A stretch of 64,000 nucleotides of DNA, from contig NZ_JAMTCQ010000008.1 of NCBI RefSeq assembly GCF_024171895.1, positions 1,054,001-1,118,000 of the forward strand, written 5' to 3'. The notes below the pieces were generated by a model. It did no database searches. It was not told the DNA's origin and saw nothing but the letters and a program-made list of their open reading frames with translations. Source of the DNA: Prauserella halophila. GTDB taxonomy: Bacteria > Actinomycetota > Actinomycetes > Mycobacteriales > Pseudonocardiaceae. Made by a program: the position numbers and the translations under genes. Below are positions 1 to 9,693 of this stretch, one piece after another (the stretch's first letter is position 1; each line of letters begins with the position of its first letter).

Positions 1-144
1 CACGCGCTGGAAGCGGCGCCGGATGCACACGCGGCACTGCGGTCGGCCGAGGTACCCGACGGTGAACACGACCAGTACCTCGACGCCCTCGCGGGGCTCG
101 CCTCCGCGGGCACGATCGAAGCCAGAGGTGACCAGGACTCATGA
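1..144 (+). CDS. mftB: Mycofactocin peptide chaperone MftB, C-terminal end (partial)
   Basis: Open from the first base of the window and ending in TGA, giving the last 47 residues of a short acidic, Ala/Leu-rich protein. The sequence alone is not diagnostic. The call rests on position: the stop overlaps the ATG of mftC (ATGA), exactly where the RiPP recognition-element protein MftB sits in mycofactocin loci. In that family MftB binds the precursor MftA and presents it to the radical SAM enzyme MftC. The N-terminal half and mftA must lie to the left of the window. What else it could be: another small protein coupled to mftC, but that is less likely given the complete downstream mft set. Confidence 0.7.
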   Translation, partial: HALEAAPDAHAALRSAEVPDGEHDQYLDALAGLASAGTIEARGDQDS

Positions 145-1358
145 AACTCGTCGAGCATTTCCAGCACGGACTCGACGCACCGATCTGCCTGACGTGGGAA
201 CTGACCTACGCCTGCAATCTCTCGTGCGTGCACTGCCTGTCCTCCTCCGGCCGCCGCGATCCCCGTGAACTGTCCACAGAGGAATGCAAGGCGGTCATCG
301 ACGACCTGCAACGGCTGCAGGTGTTCTACATCAACATCGGCGGTGGCGAGCCGACCATCCGCTCGGATTTCTGGGAGATCGTCGAATACGCCGTCGCCCA
401 CCAGGTCGGCGTGAAGTTCTCCACCAACGGGGTACGGATCACGCCGGAACGCGCGCAGTGGCTGGCCGAATCCGACTACGTGGACGTGCAACTGTCACTC
501 GACGGCGCCACCCCCGAGGTCAACGACCCGGTCCGCGGTGACGGCTCGTTCGAGACGACCATGACCGCGATGCGCAACCTGCGCGACGCCGGTTTCACGG
601 GGTTCAAGATCAGCGTGGTCATGACCCGCCACAACATCGGCCAGCTCGACGAGTTCAAGCGCATCGCCGACGAGTTCGACGCCCAGCTGCGGATCACCCG
701 GTTGCGTCCGTCCGGGCGCGGCGCGGACACCTGGGACGAGCTGCACCCGTTGCCGGAGCAGCAGCTCGAACTCTACGACTGGCTCGTCGCCCACGGCGAC
801 AACGTGCTCACCGGCGACTCGTTCTTCCACCTCAACGCGCTGGGCTCGACGCCGCTGCCGGGGCTGAACCTGTGCGGTGCGGGACGCGTGGTGTGCCTGA
901 TCGACCCGGTCGGCGACGTCTACGCCTGCCCGTTCGCCATCCACGAGGAGTTCCGTGGGGGCAACGTGCGCGACGAGGGCGGTTTCACGTCCGTGTGGCG
1001 GGAATCCGGCCTGTTCACCCGCCTGCGCGAACCGCAGACCGGCGGGGCGTGCAGTTCGTGTTCGGCGTTCGACACGTGCCGGGGCGGCTGCATGGCGGCG
1101 AAGTTCTTCACCGGACTTCCCCTGGAAGGCCCGGATCCCGAGTGCGTCAAGGGCAACGGCGAGCGGGCCCTCGAACTCGTCGGAGCGGGCGCGCCGAAAC
1201 CGACGCCGGACAAGGACCACTCCCGCCCCGGCAAGAAGAAGCAGACGGGCGTGCCGGTCGCGATCGGCTGGGGCCCGCCCGAACCGGAGCGCCTGCCCGA
1301 CCGTGCCTGTGACACCAGCCCGCTGGCGGGTATGCCTGCCCCGAAGGAGATGCGCTGA
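141..1358 (+). CDS. mftC: Mycofactocin radical SAM maturase MftC
   Basis: 405 residues. The radical SAM cluster motif CNLSCVHC is at Cys25, Cys29 and Cys32, and a GGGEP-type motif (INIGGGEPTIR) follows at about residue 70. The C-terminal third is a SPASM domain holding auxiliary Fe-S cysteines (LCGAG, DVYACPF, CSSCSAFDTCRGGC, PECVKG). In the family MftC oxidatively decarboxylates the C-terminal Tyr of MftA and then crosslinks it to Val. The protein ends in a Pro/Lys-rich extension of about 50 residues. Start ATG overlaps the mftB stop; the stop shares one base with the mftD ATG, so translation is coupled. Family assignment is very secure from motifs plus neighbours. Confidence 0.96.
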   Translation: MKLVEHFQHGLDAPICLTWELTYACNLSCVHCLSSSGRRDPRELSTEECKAVIDDLQRLQVFYINIGGGEPTIRSDFWEIVEYAVAHQVGVKFSTNGVRITPERAQWLAESDYVDVQLSLDGATPEVNDPVRGDGSFETTMTAMRNLRDAGFTGFKISVVMTRHNIGQLDEFKRIADEFDAQLRITRLRPSGRGADTWDELHPLPEQQLELYDWLVAHGDNVLTGDSFFHLNALGSTPLPGLNLCGAGRVVCLIDPVGDVYACPFAIHEEFRGGNVRDEGGFTSVWRESGLFTRLREPQTGGACSSCSAFDTCRGGCMAAKFFTGLPLEGPDPECVKGNGERALELVGAGAPKPTPDKDHSRPGKKKQTGVPVAIGWGPPEPERLPDRACDTSPLAGMPAPKEMR

Positions 1359-2530
1359 TGGCGAGCACGAAGGACTGGTTCGAAACCGTCGCCGAGGCGC
1401 GTGAGCGCGCGCGCAAGCGGCTGCCGAAACCGGTGTTCCTGGCGCTGCACGCGGGTTCCGAGGCCGGCGGAACGCTGGCCGACAACACGGCGTCGTTCGC
1501 CGAACTCGGCCTACGGCCCCGGATCGCCGACCTGCCCGCCGAACGGGAGCAGGCGACGCGGGTCCTCGGCTCCGATCTCTCCCTGCCGGTGATCGTCTCG
1601 CCCACCGGCGTGCAGGCGGTGCACCCGGACGGCGAGGTGGCGGTCGCCAAGGGCGCGGCACAGTCGGGCACGGGGATCGGGCTGAGCTCGTTCGCCTCCA
1701 AGCCCATCGAAGAGGTCGCCGCGGTCAACGACAACACACACTTCCAGGTGTACTGGCAGGGCAGCCGCGACGACATGCTCGCGCGCATGGAACGTGCCAA
1801 GCGGGCAGGCGCGAAGGCGCTCATCGTCACGCTGGACTGGGTGTTCGCGACCGCCCGCGACTGGGGCTCGCCACCCATTCCCGAGAAGGTCGACCTGAAG
1901 ACGGCCGTCAAGTTCGCGCCGCAGGTCCTGACGCGGCCCGGCTGGCTCGCCACGTACCTGCGCTCGGGCTCGCTGCCGGACCTGACGACCCCGAACATCG
2001 TCGGCAAGGGCGAGAAGGGCCCGCCGTTCTTCGGCGCCTACGGCGAGTGGATGGGCACACCTCCCCCGTCCTGGGACGACCTGGCGTGGCTGCGCAGCCA
2101 GTGGGACGGTCCGTTCGTAGTCAAGGGGATCTACCGCCCCGACGATGCGAAACGCGCCGTGGACATCGGAGCGAGCGCGATCTCGGTGTCCAACCACGGC
2201 GGCAACAACCTCGACTCGACACCCGCCACGATCCGCACGCTCCCCGGCGTGGCCGGCGCGGTCAGCGGGCAGATCGAGGTGCTGCTGGACGGCGGCATCC
2301 GGCGCGGCAGCGACGTCGTCAAGGCCCTTGCCCTGGGTGCCAACGCCGTGCTGATCGGCCGTGCCTACCTGTGGGGCCTGGCCGCGGGCGGCGAACGCGG
2401 CGTGCACAACGTGCTGGAGATTTTCCGCCAGGGCATCGACAGCACGCTGTACGGGCTCGGGAAGAGGTCGGTGCACGACCTGGATCCGAGCGACGTGGTC
2501 GTGCCGGACGGCTTCACACGGGGTATGTGA
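1358..2530 (+). CDS. mftD: Mycofactocin FMN-dependent oxidoreductase MftD
   Basis: 390 residues of the FMN-dependent alpha-hydroxyacid dehydrogenase (LldD-like) family. The catalytic His is seen as His280 in SNHGGNNLD, and the phosphate-binding end LLDGGIRRGSDVVKALALGA is intact, followed by VLIGRAYLWGLA. MftD works after MftE: it oxidatively deaminates the AHDP intermediate to the redox-active alpha-keto amide of premycofactocin. The Asn-Asn-Leu after the His-Gly-Gly, in place of the Arg-Gln-Leu usual in lactate oxidases, fits the MftD branch. Its start ATG overlaps the mftC stop and the SDR gene begins 6 bases after its stop, so it lies inside one operon. Confidence 0.95.
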   Translation: MASTKDWFETVAEARERARKRLPKPVFLALHAGSEAGGTLADNTASFAELGLRPRIADLPAEREQATRVLGSDLSLPVIVSPTGVQAVHPDGEVAVAKGAAQSGTGIGLSSFASKPIEEVAAVNDNTHFQVYWQGSRDDMLARMERAKRAGAKALIVTLDWVFATARDWGSPPIPEKVDLKTAVKFAPQVLTRPGWLATYLRSGSLPDLTTPNIVGKGEKGPPFFGAYGEWMGTPPPSWDDLAWLRSQWDGPFVVKGIYRPDDAKRAVDIGASAISVSNHGGNNLDSTPATIRTLPGVAGAVSGQIEVLLDGGIRRGSDVVKALALGANAVLIGRAYLWGLAAGGERGVHNVLEIFRQGIDSTLYGLGKRSVHDLDPSDVVVPDGFTRGM

Positions 2531-2536
2531 CCCGGC

Positions 2537-3328
2537 GTGGCGGTCGCGCTGGTGACCGGGGCGGCGCGCGGGATCGGCGCCGCGGTGGTCCGCAGGCTCG
2601 CCTCGGCGGGCTGGCGGGTCGTCGCGGTCGACGTGGCCGCCGAACCCGGCGGTGACCCCGACGCGCTTCCCGACGTCGCCTACCCTCTCGGCACCCGGGA
2701 GCAACTGGCCACTGTGGCCGGTGAGTTCCCGGGTGCCGTCTTCGACGTCGTGGCGGACGTACGCGACGCCGACGCGCTGCGCTCGGCCGTCGCCGTCGCG
2801 GAGGCCGAGTTCGGCGGCCTCGACGCCGCAGTCGCGTGCGCCGCGGTGATGGCGGGCGGCACGCCCCTGTGGGAAACGAGCGATGCCGAATGGTCCGCGC
2901 TGTTCGACACGGGCGTCACCGGCGTGGCGAACCTGGCGAGAGCAGCCGTGCCCGCGCTGTTGCGATCGCCGCACGGACGGTTCGTCGCGCTCGCGTCCTC
3001 GGCCGCCCATCACGGACTGTGGCACCTGGCCGGGTACAACGCGGCCAAACACGCCGTCGTCGGGCTGATCAAGGGCCTGGCTGCGGACCTGAGTGGCACG
3101 GGCGTATGCGCCACCGCCGTCTCGCCCGGCTCGACCCGCACCGACCTCCTCGCCGCGACCGCACACCTCTACGATCTGGGGAGTATGGACGAGTTCGCGA
3201 GCCACCAGCTCCACCAGCGACTCCTCGACCCGGACGAGGTGGCCGCAGTCGTGGCGTTCCTGTGCTCACCGGAGTCCTCGGCGATCACGGGCACCGTCGT
3301 GCACGCGGACGGCGGGTTCCGGCCGTGA
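2537..3328 (+). CDS. Short-chain dehydrogenase/reductase embedded in the mycofactocin operon
   Basis: 263 residues starting at GTG six bases after mftD. Classical SDR: cofactor motif TGAARGIG at residues 7-14, catalytic Tyr167 and Lys171 in YNAAK, and the C-terminal IT(G)TVVHADGGF signature. SDRs encoded in mft loci commonly belong to the mycofactocin-coupled group, which keep tightly bound NAD(H) and hand electrons to mycofactocin. An insertion characteristic of that group is plausible here: the region from residue 35 to 70 (PGGDPDALPDVAYPLGTREQ onward) is longer than in classical SDRs. The substrate, probably an alcohol, cannot be read from the sequence. The stop overlaps the mftF GTG, so the gene is translationally coupled on its downstream side. 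Confidence 0.85.
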   Translation: MAVALVTGAARGIGAAVVRRLASAGWRVVAVDVAAEPGGDPDALPDVAYPLGTREQLATVAGEFPGAVFDVVADVRDADALRSAVAVAEAEFGGLDAAVACAAVMAGGTPLWETSDAEWSALFDTGVTGVANLARAAVPALLRSPHGRFVALASSAAHHGLWHLAGYNAAKHAVVGLIKGLAADLSGTGVCATAVSPGSTRTDLLAATAHLYDLGSMDEFASHQLHQRLLDPDEVAAVVAFLCSPESSAITGTVVHADGGFRP

Positions 3329-4655
3329 AGCCCGGCACGCAGTTCACGCTGGACGTCGCCGCGCGCCGCACGGGCGCCGTCGTGATCGGCGGTTCCCCGT
3401 TGCGCCTGGTGCGGCTCGGCTCCGCGGGCACGCGGATGCTGGACCGGTGGACCTCCGGCGAACCGCTCACCGAATCGCCCGGCCAGTTGCGGCTCGCGCG
3501 CAAGCTCGTCGACGCGGGCATTCTCCATCCGAAACCGCCGGCCGGGCCGTCACCGGCCGACGTCACCGTGGTCGTGCCGGTGAAGGACGACGCGACCCGG
3601 ATGCGGCGGCTGCGCGAAGCCACGGCCGAATGCGGCGGGCACGTCGTCGTCGACGACGGCTCGGCCGAGCCCGTTCCCGGCGCCGACGTGCGCCACGAGG
3701 CACCTCGCGGTCCGGCCGCGGCCCGCAATTCGGGAAGCCGCAGCGCGGCCACGGAGTTCGTGGCCTTCCTCGACGCCGACACCGTGCCCGAACCGGGCTG
3801 GCTGGACGCGCTGCTGCCCCACTTCAGCGACCCGTCGGTGATCGCGGTCGCACCACGCGTGCGCAGCTCCGCAGGCGACGGCCTGCTCGCGCAGTACGAA
3901 CTCGAACAGTCCAGTTTGGACCTCGGTGCCAAGCCGGCCCCGGTCCGCCCGATGAGCAAGGTCAGCTACGTGCCGACGGCGGCACTCGTGGTCCGCCGCG
4001 GCGCGCTGACGGCCGCGAACGGCTTCGACGAGCAGCTGCGCTACGGCGAGGACGTCGACCTCGTGTGGCGGCTCCTCGACGTCGGCGCGGTGCGGTACGA
4101 GCCCGCCTCAGTGGTGCGGCACGAACCGCGCCCGACGGTGCGCGCGTGGCTGCGGCAGCGGTTCGACTACGGCACGTCGGCGGCCCCGCTGTCGCAGCGG
4201 CATCCGGAACGGCTCGCCCCGGCACGGGTGTCCGCGGTCACGACGGCCGCCTGGGCGCTGGCGGCCGTGGGGCATCCCGTGCCCGCAGCCGCCGTGGCCG
4301 CGGGCGCGACGGCGCTGCTGGCCCGGCGACTGTCGACGTCCACGCGCGACGTGCCCCCCGCGGAGGTCGTCCGGCTCGCCGCCCGTGGCCAGCTCGGTGC
4401 CGGCAGGCTGCTGGCCGCCGCCTCCCGGCGGGTGTGGTGGCCGGTGCTGCTGCCGAGCAGGCACGGCCGCCGGGTACTGGCGGCCGCCTACCTGCCGTTC
4501 GCCGCGCAGACCGCCTCTCCGGGGCGGCTGGCACTGCGCATCGCCGACGACGTGGCCTACGGCGCCGGCGTGTGGACCGGGTGTGTCCGGCACCGGACGG
4601 CCACTCCGCTGCTCCCGCAGTTCACCGAGCGCCCGTTCGCCCAGGGCCGGGGCCG

Positions 4656-4659
<4 letters not shown>
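3325..4659 (+). CDS. mftF: Mycofactocin glycosyltransferase MftF
   Basis: 444 residues from a GTG that overlaps the SDR stop (GTGA). After an N-terminal region of about 75 residues comes a GT2 (GT-A fold) domain: DVTVVVPVKDD, a DDGS motif, AARNSG, the metal-binding FLDADT, and ED..WRL in YGEDVDLVWRL. A C-terminal helical, Ala/Val-rich part follows, ending with an Arg-rich membrane-associated-looking segment. In mycobacteria MftF adds beta-1,4-glucose units to premycofactocin. An open frame continues upstream to position 2836, but it lies entirely inside the SDR gene, so the GTG at 3325 is preferred. Its own stop overlaps the mftE GTG. Confidence 0.93.
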
Positions 4660-5383
<724 letters not shown>

Positions 5384-5396
<13 letters not shown>

Positions 5397-5629
5397 TCCA
5401 GGGCCGTCGCCGGCGCGGCCGACTCGAGTTCGGACGCGCGGGTCAGCAGCCGCGTGGCGACGTGTTGCAGGTGCTCTCCCAGTGCACGCAGTCCGTCGGC
5501 CGGCAGTTGCCCGCCGTCCTGGTGTGTGCACAGTTCGACGACCGCCTCACCGAGCCGCGTGTTCACGGCGGACAGGTGTACGAGCAGTTCCCGGTCACGG
5601 CGGATCATTCCGGCCCCCAGTTCATCCAT
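5384..5629 (-). CDS. Small hypothetical protein, convergent with the mycofactocin operon
   Basis: 81 residues from an ATG preceded by GGAG at a good distance (GGAGATCGGGG before the ATG). The frame is open to 5752 but that extension is Arg/Cys-rich and lacks a ribosome site, so the internal ATG is chosen. The product is almost wholly helical: a stretch of Met/Arg/Leu-rich helix (MIRRDRELLVHLSAVNTRL) followed by a second helix. It has no membrane segment or known motif. The heptad-like spacing of Leu/Val suggests a small helical-bundle or dimeric coiled protein. No family recognised. Sits between mftE (tail-to-tail) and a divergent methyltransferase. Confidence 0.6.
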
Positions 5630-5804
5630 CCCCGATCTCCTGCACGGCTGCCGGATCGCCGCCGCGGATCTACGATAGCAGAGCGGACCGACGCGGTGCA
5701 GCGCGGCACGGACCTTTCGGGCACACCGGGGCGTTGCGCAGGATGCGATCATTCCCCCTCACGAGGGAAGCGACGGCTGGAGGCACCGTGAGCGTGGAGG
5801 CACC

Positions 5805-6656
5805 GTGAGCGCAGAATCCGACGACGCGCTGCGCGCGATCGAGGAGAGCCTGGACAAGCCGTCCGCCGCCCGGATCTACGACTACTTCATCGGCGGCGTC
5901 ACCAACTACGCGATCGACCGCGCCTTCGCCGAGAAGGTACGGGAGCGCGTTCCGCAGCTCGGCGAGTACTGCAGGACGAGCAGGCAGTTTCTCGGCCGCA
6001 CCGTCCGCTGGTGCGTGGCCGAGGCGGGCATCCGCCAGTTCGTCGACCTGGGTTCCGGCCTGCCGACCGTGGGCAACGTCCACGAGGTCGCCGACGAGAC
6101 CCGGCCGCAGCACGACACTCGCGTCGTCTACACCGACAACGAGCCGATCGCGCTCACCCACTCGGAAATGCTGCTGGCCGACAGCGCCGACAGCTCACGG
6201 CACATCGCGATCGCCGCAGACGTGATGCAGCCCGACGAGCTGTGGTCGCGGGTCATGGCCACCGGCCTGATCGACCGCGGCGAACCCGTCGCGATGCTGG
6301 TCAACGCCGTGCTGCATTTCCTCAAGGACGAGACCTGCCCCGACCGGATACTCGAGTTCTACCGCAGGCAGCTGCCACCGGGGTCACTGCTCGTGCTCTC
6401 GCAGATGACCAACGAGAACCCGGCGAGCGAGTCCGAGCACAAGGCCCTCGACGACCTCGTCGACTTCTACGAGAACACGACGAACCCGGGTCAGCTGCGC
6501 ACGACCGAGGAGTTCGCCCGGTTCTTCGGCGATTTCGAACTCGTCGACCCGGGCCTGGTCTACGCACCCGCATGGCGCCCCGACTCCGGCACGCTGTTCG
6601 CGCACACGCCGTCGGAATCGCGCGTCCTCGGAGGCGTCGCCCGCAAACCCGACTGA
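5805..6656 (+). CDS. SAM-dependent methyltransferase, DUF574 type
   Basis: 283 residues. Typical of the actinobacterial S-adenosylmethionine methyltransferase family DUF574 (Methyltransf_19): the N-terminal PSAARIYDYFIGGVTNYAID block, the SAM-site segment FVDLGSGLPTVGNVHEVA, VVYTDNEPIA, and AVLHFLKDE. These proteins are abundant in actinomycetes and mostly of unknown substrate. The GTG start is one of two tandem copies of a 17-bp element, so a six-codon leader from GTG 5788 overlaps it by TGA. Stand-alone gene: no obvious partner on either side. Confidence 0.85.
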   Translation: MSAESDDALRAIEESLDKPSAARIYDYFIGGVTNYAIDRAFAEKVRERVPQLGEYCRTSRQFLGRTVRWCVAEAGIRQFVDLGSGLPTVGNVHEVADETRPQHDTRVVYTDNEPIALTHSEMLLADSADSSRHIAIAADVMQPDELWSRVMATGLIDRGEPVAMLVNAVLHFLKDETCPDRILEFYRRQLPPGSLLVLSQMTNENPASESEHKALDDLVDFYENTTNPGQLRTTEEFARFFGDFELVDPGLVYAPAWRPDSGTLFAHTPSESRVLGGVARKPD

Positions 6657-6683
6657 CCACCCGCACCCCGAGCACGCGCCGCC

Positions 6684-6788
6684 GTGTTGCAGGTTCCGGA
6701 GCCCGTGTTGCGGATTCCGGAGCCCGTGTTGCGGATTCCGGGGGCCGTGTTGCGGATTCCGGAGGCCGTGTTGCGGATTCCGGGGGCC
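6684..6788 (+). repeat. Array A of a 21-bp tandem repeat (5 copies)
   Basis: Five units begin at 6684, 6705, 6726, 6747 and 6768, exactly 21 bases apart. The unit begins GTGTTGCGGATTCCGG and closes with RGCCC or GGGCC. Because 21 is a multiple of three, all frames through it stay open, which creates false open frames on both strands. It lies between the DUF574 methyltransferase and tmsA. The same unit in inverse orientation occurs at 12742-12819, and a diverged form at 41531-41632. Function unknown. Confidence 0.9.
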
Positions 6789-6908
6789 GACCGCCACCCG
6801 TCGCCGGCGCGGGGCCGTGGCCAGGACGCGTGTTGCGGTGGCCGCCCCGTTCCTCCGAGCGCATGACGCGCACTGGCAGGCCACGATGTTCGGGGCCATG
6901 ATCGGGGT

Positions 6909-8321
6909 ATGCATTCCAGCAGTGCCGCCGATCCGACCGGGTCCGGACACGCAGGGAACGCCGGGCACGCCACCCACAGTGGATACGCCCGGCGTGTGGC
7001 GGCGCTGCGCGAAGACCTGGCGGCACTGCCCTCGGACGCGCCGGTGCGGCTGGCCAAACGCACGTCGAACCTGTTCCGTCCCCGTGCTCAGGCGGCCACG
7101 GGACTCGACGTGTCGGCCTTCGACCACGTGCTGTCGGTCGACCCCGAGTCCCGCACCGCCGACGTCGAAGGCATGGTCACCTACGAACGCCTCGTCGACG
7201 CCACGCTGCCGCACGGGCTGATGCCGCTCGTCGTGCCGCAGCTCAAGACGATCACGCTCGGCGGCGCGGTCACCGGACTCGGCATCGAGTCCTCGTCCTT
7301 CCGCGAGGGCATGCCGCACGAATCGGTGCTCGACATGGACATCCTCACCGGCAACGGGGACGTCGTGACGGCCACACCGGACGGCGAGCACCGGGAGCTG
7401 TTCTTCGGCTTCCCCAACTCCTACGGCACCTTGGGCTACGCACTCAGGCTGCGCATCGAACTCACGCCCGTACGCCCGTACGTGCGACTGGAACATCTGC
7501 GGTTCTCCGACCCGAGCCGCTATTTCGACCGCCTCACCCGCGCGTGCCGTGACAACGAGGCGGACTTCGTCGACGGCACGGTGTTCGGCCCTGCCGAGCT
7601 GTACCTGACACTCGCCTCGTTCACCGGCAAGCCCGCCGAGGTCAGCGACTACACCTGGCTGGACGTCTACTACCGGTCCATCAGGGAGAAGACCGTCGAC
7701 CACCTGCCCGTCCGCGACTACCTGTGGCGCTGGGACACCGACTGGTTCTGGTGTTCACGCGCGCTCGGAGCACAGCATCGGCTCGTCCGGCTGCTGGCAG
7801 GCCCGACGTTGCTGCGATCCGATGTGTACTGGAAGGTCGTCGGGTTCGAACGGCGCCACGGCCTGCTGGCCCGCGTCGACCGGTTCCTCGGCAGGCCGCC
7901 ACGAGAAGCGGTGATGCAGGACATCGAGGTGCCGGTCGGCCACGCGGAGAAGTTCCTCGCCTTTCTGCACCGGGAGATCCCGATCAGTCCCGTCTGGATC
8001 TGCCCGCTCGCAGGCCGGGATTCCCGCCGCTGGCCGCTCTACGAGCTCGACCCCCGCGAGCTGTACGTCAACTTCGGGTTCTGGGGCACGGTCCCGCTCG
8101 CACCCGGCGAGTCCCGTGGCTCGCACAACCGGCGCGTCGAGAACGTGGTTACCGAGCTCGGAGGACGGAAATCCCTGTACTCGGAGAGTTTCTACGACCG
8201 GGACACCTTCTGGCGGTTGTACGGAGGGGACGAAGGAACGATGTACCACGCCCTGAAGCACCGCTACGACCCGGACGGGCGACTGCTGGACCTGTACGCC
8301 AAGTGCGTTCAAGCGAGGTGA
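6909..8321 (+). CDS. tmsA: FAD-binding oxidoreductase TmsA/BfaA, reductase of 10-methylene fatty acyl chains
   Basis: 470 residues. The N-terminal half is an FAD_binding_4 (PCMH) domain resembling DHCR24-type sterol reductases: APVRLAKRTSNLFR, LVVPQLKTITLGGAVTGLG, ESSSFREGMPHESV, then EMDILTG-like DMDILTGNG. It matches, as I recall it, mycobacterial Rv0449c. In the two-step pathway to 10-methylstearate (tuberculostearate), TmsB methylenates the oleoyl chain of a phospholipid and TmsA reduces the methylene with NADPH/FAD. tmsB follows 6 bases after the stop, supporting that role. The first 25 residues are Gly/His/Ala-rich and not conserved, so a start further in (for example GTG 6993) is possible. 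Confidence 0.88.
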   Translation: MHSSSAADPTGSGHAGNAGHATHSGYARRVAALREDLAALPSDAPVRLAKRTSNLFRPRAQAATGLDVSAFDHVLSVDPESRTADVEGMVTYERLVDATLPHGLMPLVVPQLKTITLGGAVTGLGIESSSFREGMPHESVLDMDILTGNGDVVTATPDGEHRELFFGFPNSYGTLGYALRLRIELTPVRPYVRLEHLRFSDPSRYFDRLTRACRDNEADFVDGTVFGPAELYLTLASFTGKPAEVSDYTWLDVYYRSIREKTVDHLPVRDYLWRWDTDWFWCSRALGAQHRLVRLLAGPTLLRSDVYWKVVGFERRHGLLARVDRFLGRPPREAVMQDIEVPVGHAEKFLAFLHREIPISPVWICPLAGRDSRRWPLYELDPRELYVNFGFWGTVPLAPGESRGSHNRRVENVVTELGGRKSLYSESFYDRDTFWRLYGGDEGTMYHALKHRYDPDGRLLDLYAKCVQAR

Positions 8322-8327
8322 TGAGTC

Positions 8328-9671
8328 ATGGGAGCGAGCCGCCCCTTCTCGACAGCACTCGGCTCCCGGCCGGCGTCCCCGCCGCCGGCACCGACGTCGA
8401 CGGCCGTGAGGCCTGCGGCACTCCACCTGATCCTGCGCCGCACACTCGGCGACGATCCGCCGGTCGGCATCACCGCCTTCGACGGCACCGTCCTCGGTGA
8501 CCCCGATGCCTCACTGCGCCTGCACGTCCGCACCCCGGCCGCCCTGAGCTACGTGCTGACCGCGCCGAACGAACTGGGCCTGGCCCGGGCCTACATCACG
8601 GGGCAGCTCGACGTCATCGGTGACCTCTACGCGGTGCTGCGAGCACTGACGACGGCGGACGAGCTGACCAGAGCCGACCGGATGCTGCTGGCGGCACGGC
8701 TCGCGCGCGAGTTCACCGACCAGTTGCGGCCGGCACCGATCCCCTCGGAGGAGGCGCCGTCGCGCATCCGCAGGGCGGCCCGCGGACTGCGGCACTCGAA
8801 GACGCGCGACAGCGAGGCGATCTCCCGGCACTACGACGTGTCCAACCGCTTCTACGAGCTCGTGCTCGGCCCGTCGATGGCCTACACGTGCGCCTGCTAC
8901 CCCGACGACGCGGCGAGCCTGGAGGACGCTCAGTTCCACAAGTTCGACCTGGTGTGCCGCAAGCTCGCGCTCGAACCCGGAATGCGGCTGCTGGACGTCG
9001 GCTGCGGCTGGGGCGGCATGGTCGCGCACGCGGCCGAGCACTACGGCGTGCGCGCGATCGGCGTGACGTTGTCGCGGCAGCAGGCCGAATGGGCACAGCG
9101 CGATCTCGCCGAACGCGGTCTGGCCGACCGTGCGGAGGTCCACCACCTGGACTACCGCGACGTGACCGGATCCGGTTTCGACGCGGTGTCGTCGATCGGG
9201 CTGACCGAGCACATCGGCGCGCGCAACGTCCCGTCGTACTTCCGGTTCCTGCACGGGAAACTCCGGCCGGGCGGCAGACTGCTGAACCACTGCATCGTGC
9301 GGCCGCACACGTACGACTCGCACCGCACGGGCCCGTTCATCGACCGCTACGTCTTCCCCGACGGCGAGCTCGAAGGAGTCGGGGCGATCGTGTCGGCCAT
9401 GCAGGACAACGGGTTCGAGGTGCGGCACGCGGAGAACCTGCGGGAGCACTACGCCCGCACGCTGGCCGCATGGTGTGCCAATCTCGACACGCACTGGGAC
9501 GCCGCCGTCGCGGAATCGGGCGTGCAGCGCGCCCGCGTGTGGGCGCTGTACATGGCGGCCTCGCGGCTCTCGTTCGAACGTCATCAGCTCGAGCTGCAGC
9601 AGGTGCTGGGCGTGAAGGTCGGCGAGCACGGCGACGCGTCGATGCCGCTGCGCCCGGACTGGGGCGTCTGA
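8328..9671 (+). CDS. tmsB: Fatty acyl 10-methylene transferase TmsB/BfaB (cyclopropane synthase family)
   Basis: 447 residues. The C-terminal two-thirds is a cyclopropane-fatty-acid-synthase type methyltransferase: ISRHYDVSNRFYELVLGPSMAYTCA-type entry block, SAM site LLDVGCGWGGM, GVTLSRQQAEWA, DYRDV, and SIGLTEHIG. The extra N-terminal domain (residues about 30-140, with LGLARAYITGQLDV) is typical of the branch that makes methylene rather than cyclopropane groups. Acts on cis-9 double bonds of membrane phospholipids with SAM. Directly follows tmsA in the same operon. The third gene tmsC of some species is absent here. Start ATG 8328 is preferred; a run of about 30 Pro/Ala/Ser residues precedes the conserved part. 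Confidence 0.88.
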   Translation: MGASRPFSTALGSRPASPPPAPTSTAVRPAALHLILRRTLGDDPPVGITAFDGTVLGDPDASLRLHVRTPAALSYVLTAPNELGLARAYITGQLDVIGDLYAVLRALTTADELTRADRMLLAARLAREFTDQLRPAPIPSEEAPSRIRRAARGLRHSKTRDSEAISRHYDVSNRFYELVLGPSMAYTCACYPDDAASLEDAQFHKFDLVCRKLALEPGMRLLDVGCGWGGMVAHAAEHYGVRAIGVTLSRQQAEWAQRDLAERGLADRAEVHHLDYRDVTGSGFDAVSSIGLTEHIGARNVPSYFRFLHGKLRPGGRLLNHCIVRPHTYDSHRTGPFIDRYVFPDGELEGVGAIVSAMQDNGFEVRHAENLREHYARTLAAWCANLDTHWDAAVAESGVQRARVWALYMAASRLSFERHQLELQQVLGVKVGEHGDASMPLRPDWGV

Positions 9672-9693
9672 CCCGGTCCGCTACCGTGACCAC

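Noticed and set aside
2836-3324. Upstream extension of mftF within the SDR gene
   Set aside because: It overlaps a full, motif-bearing SDR in another frame; the GTG overlapping the SDR stop is the natural start.
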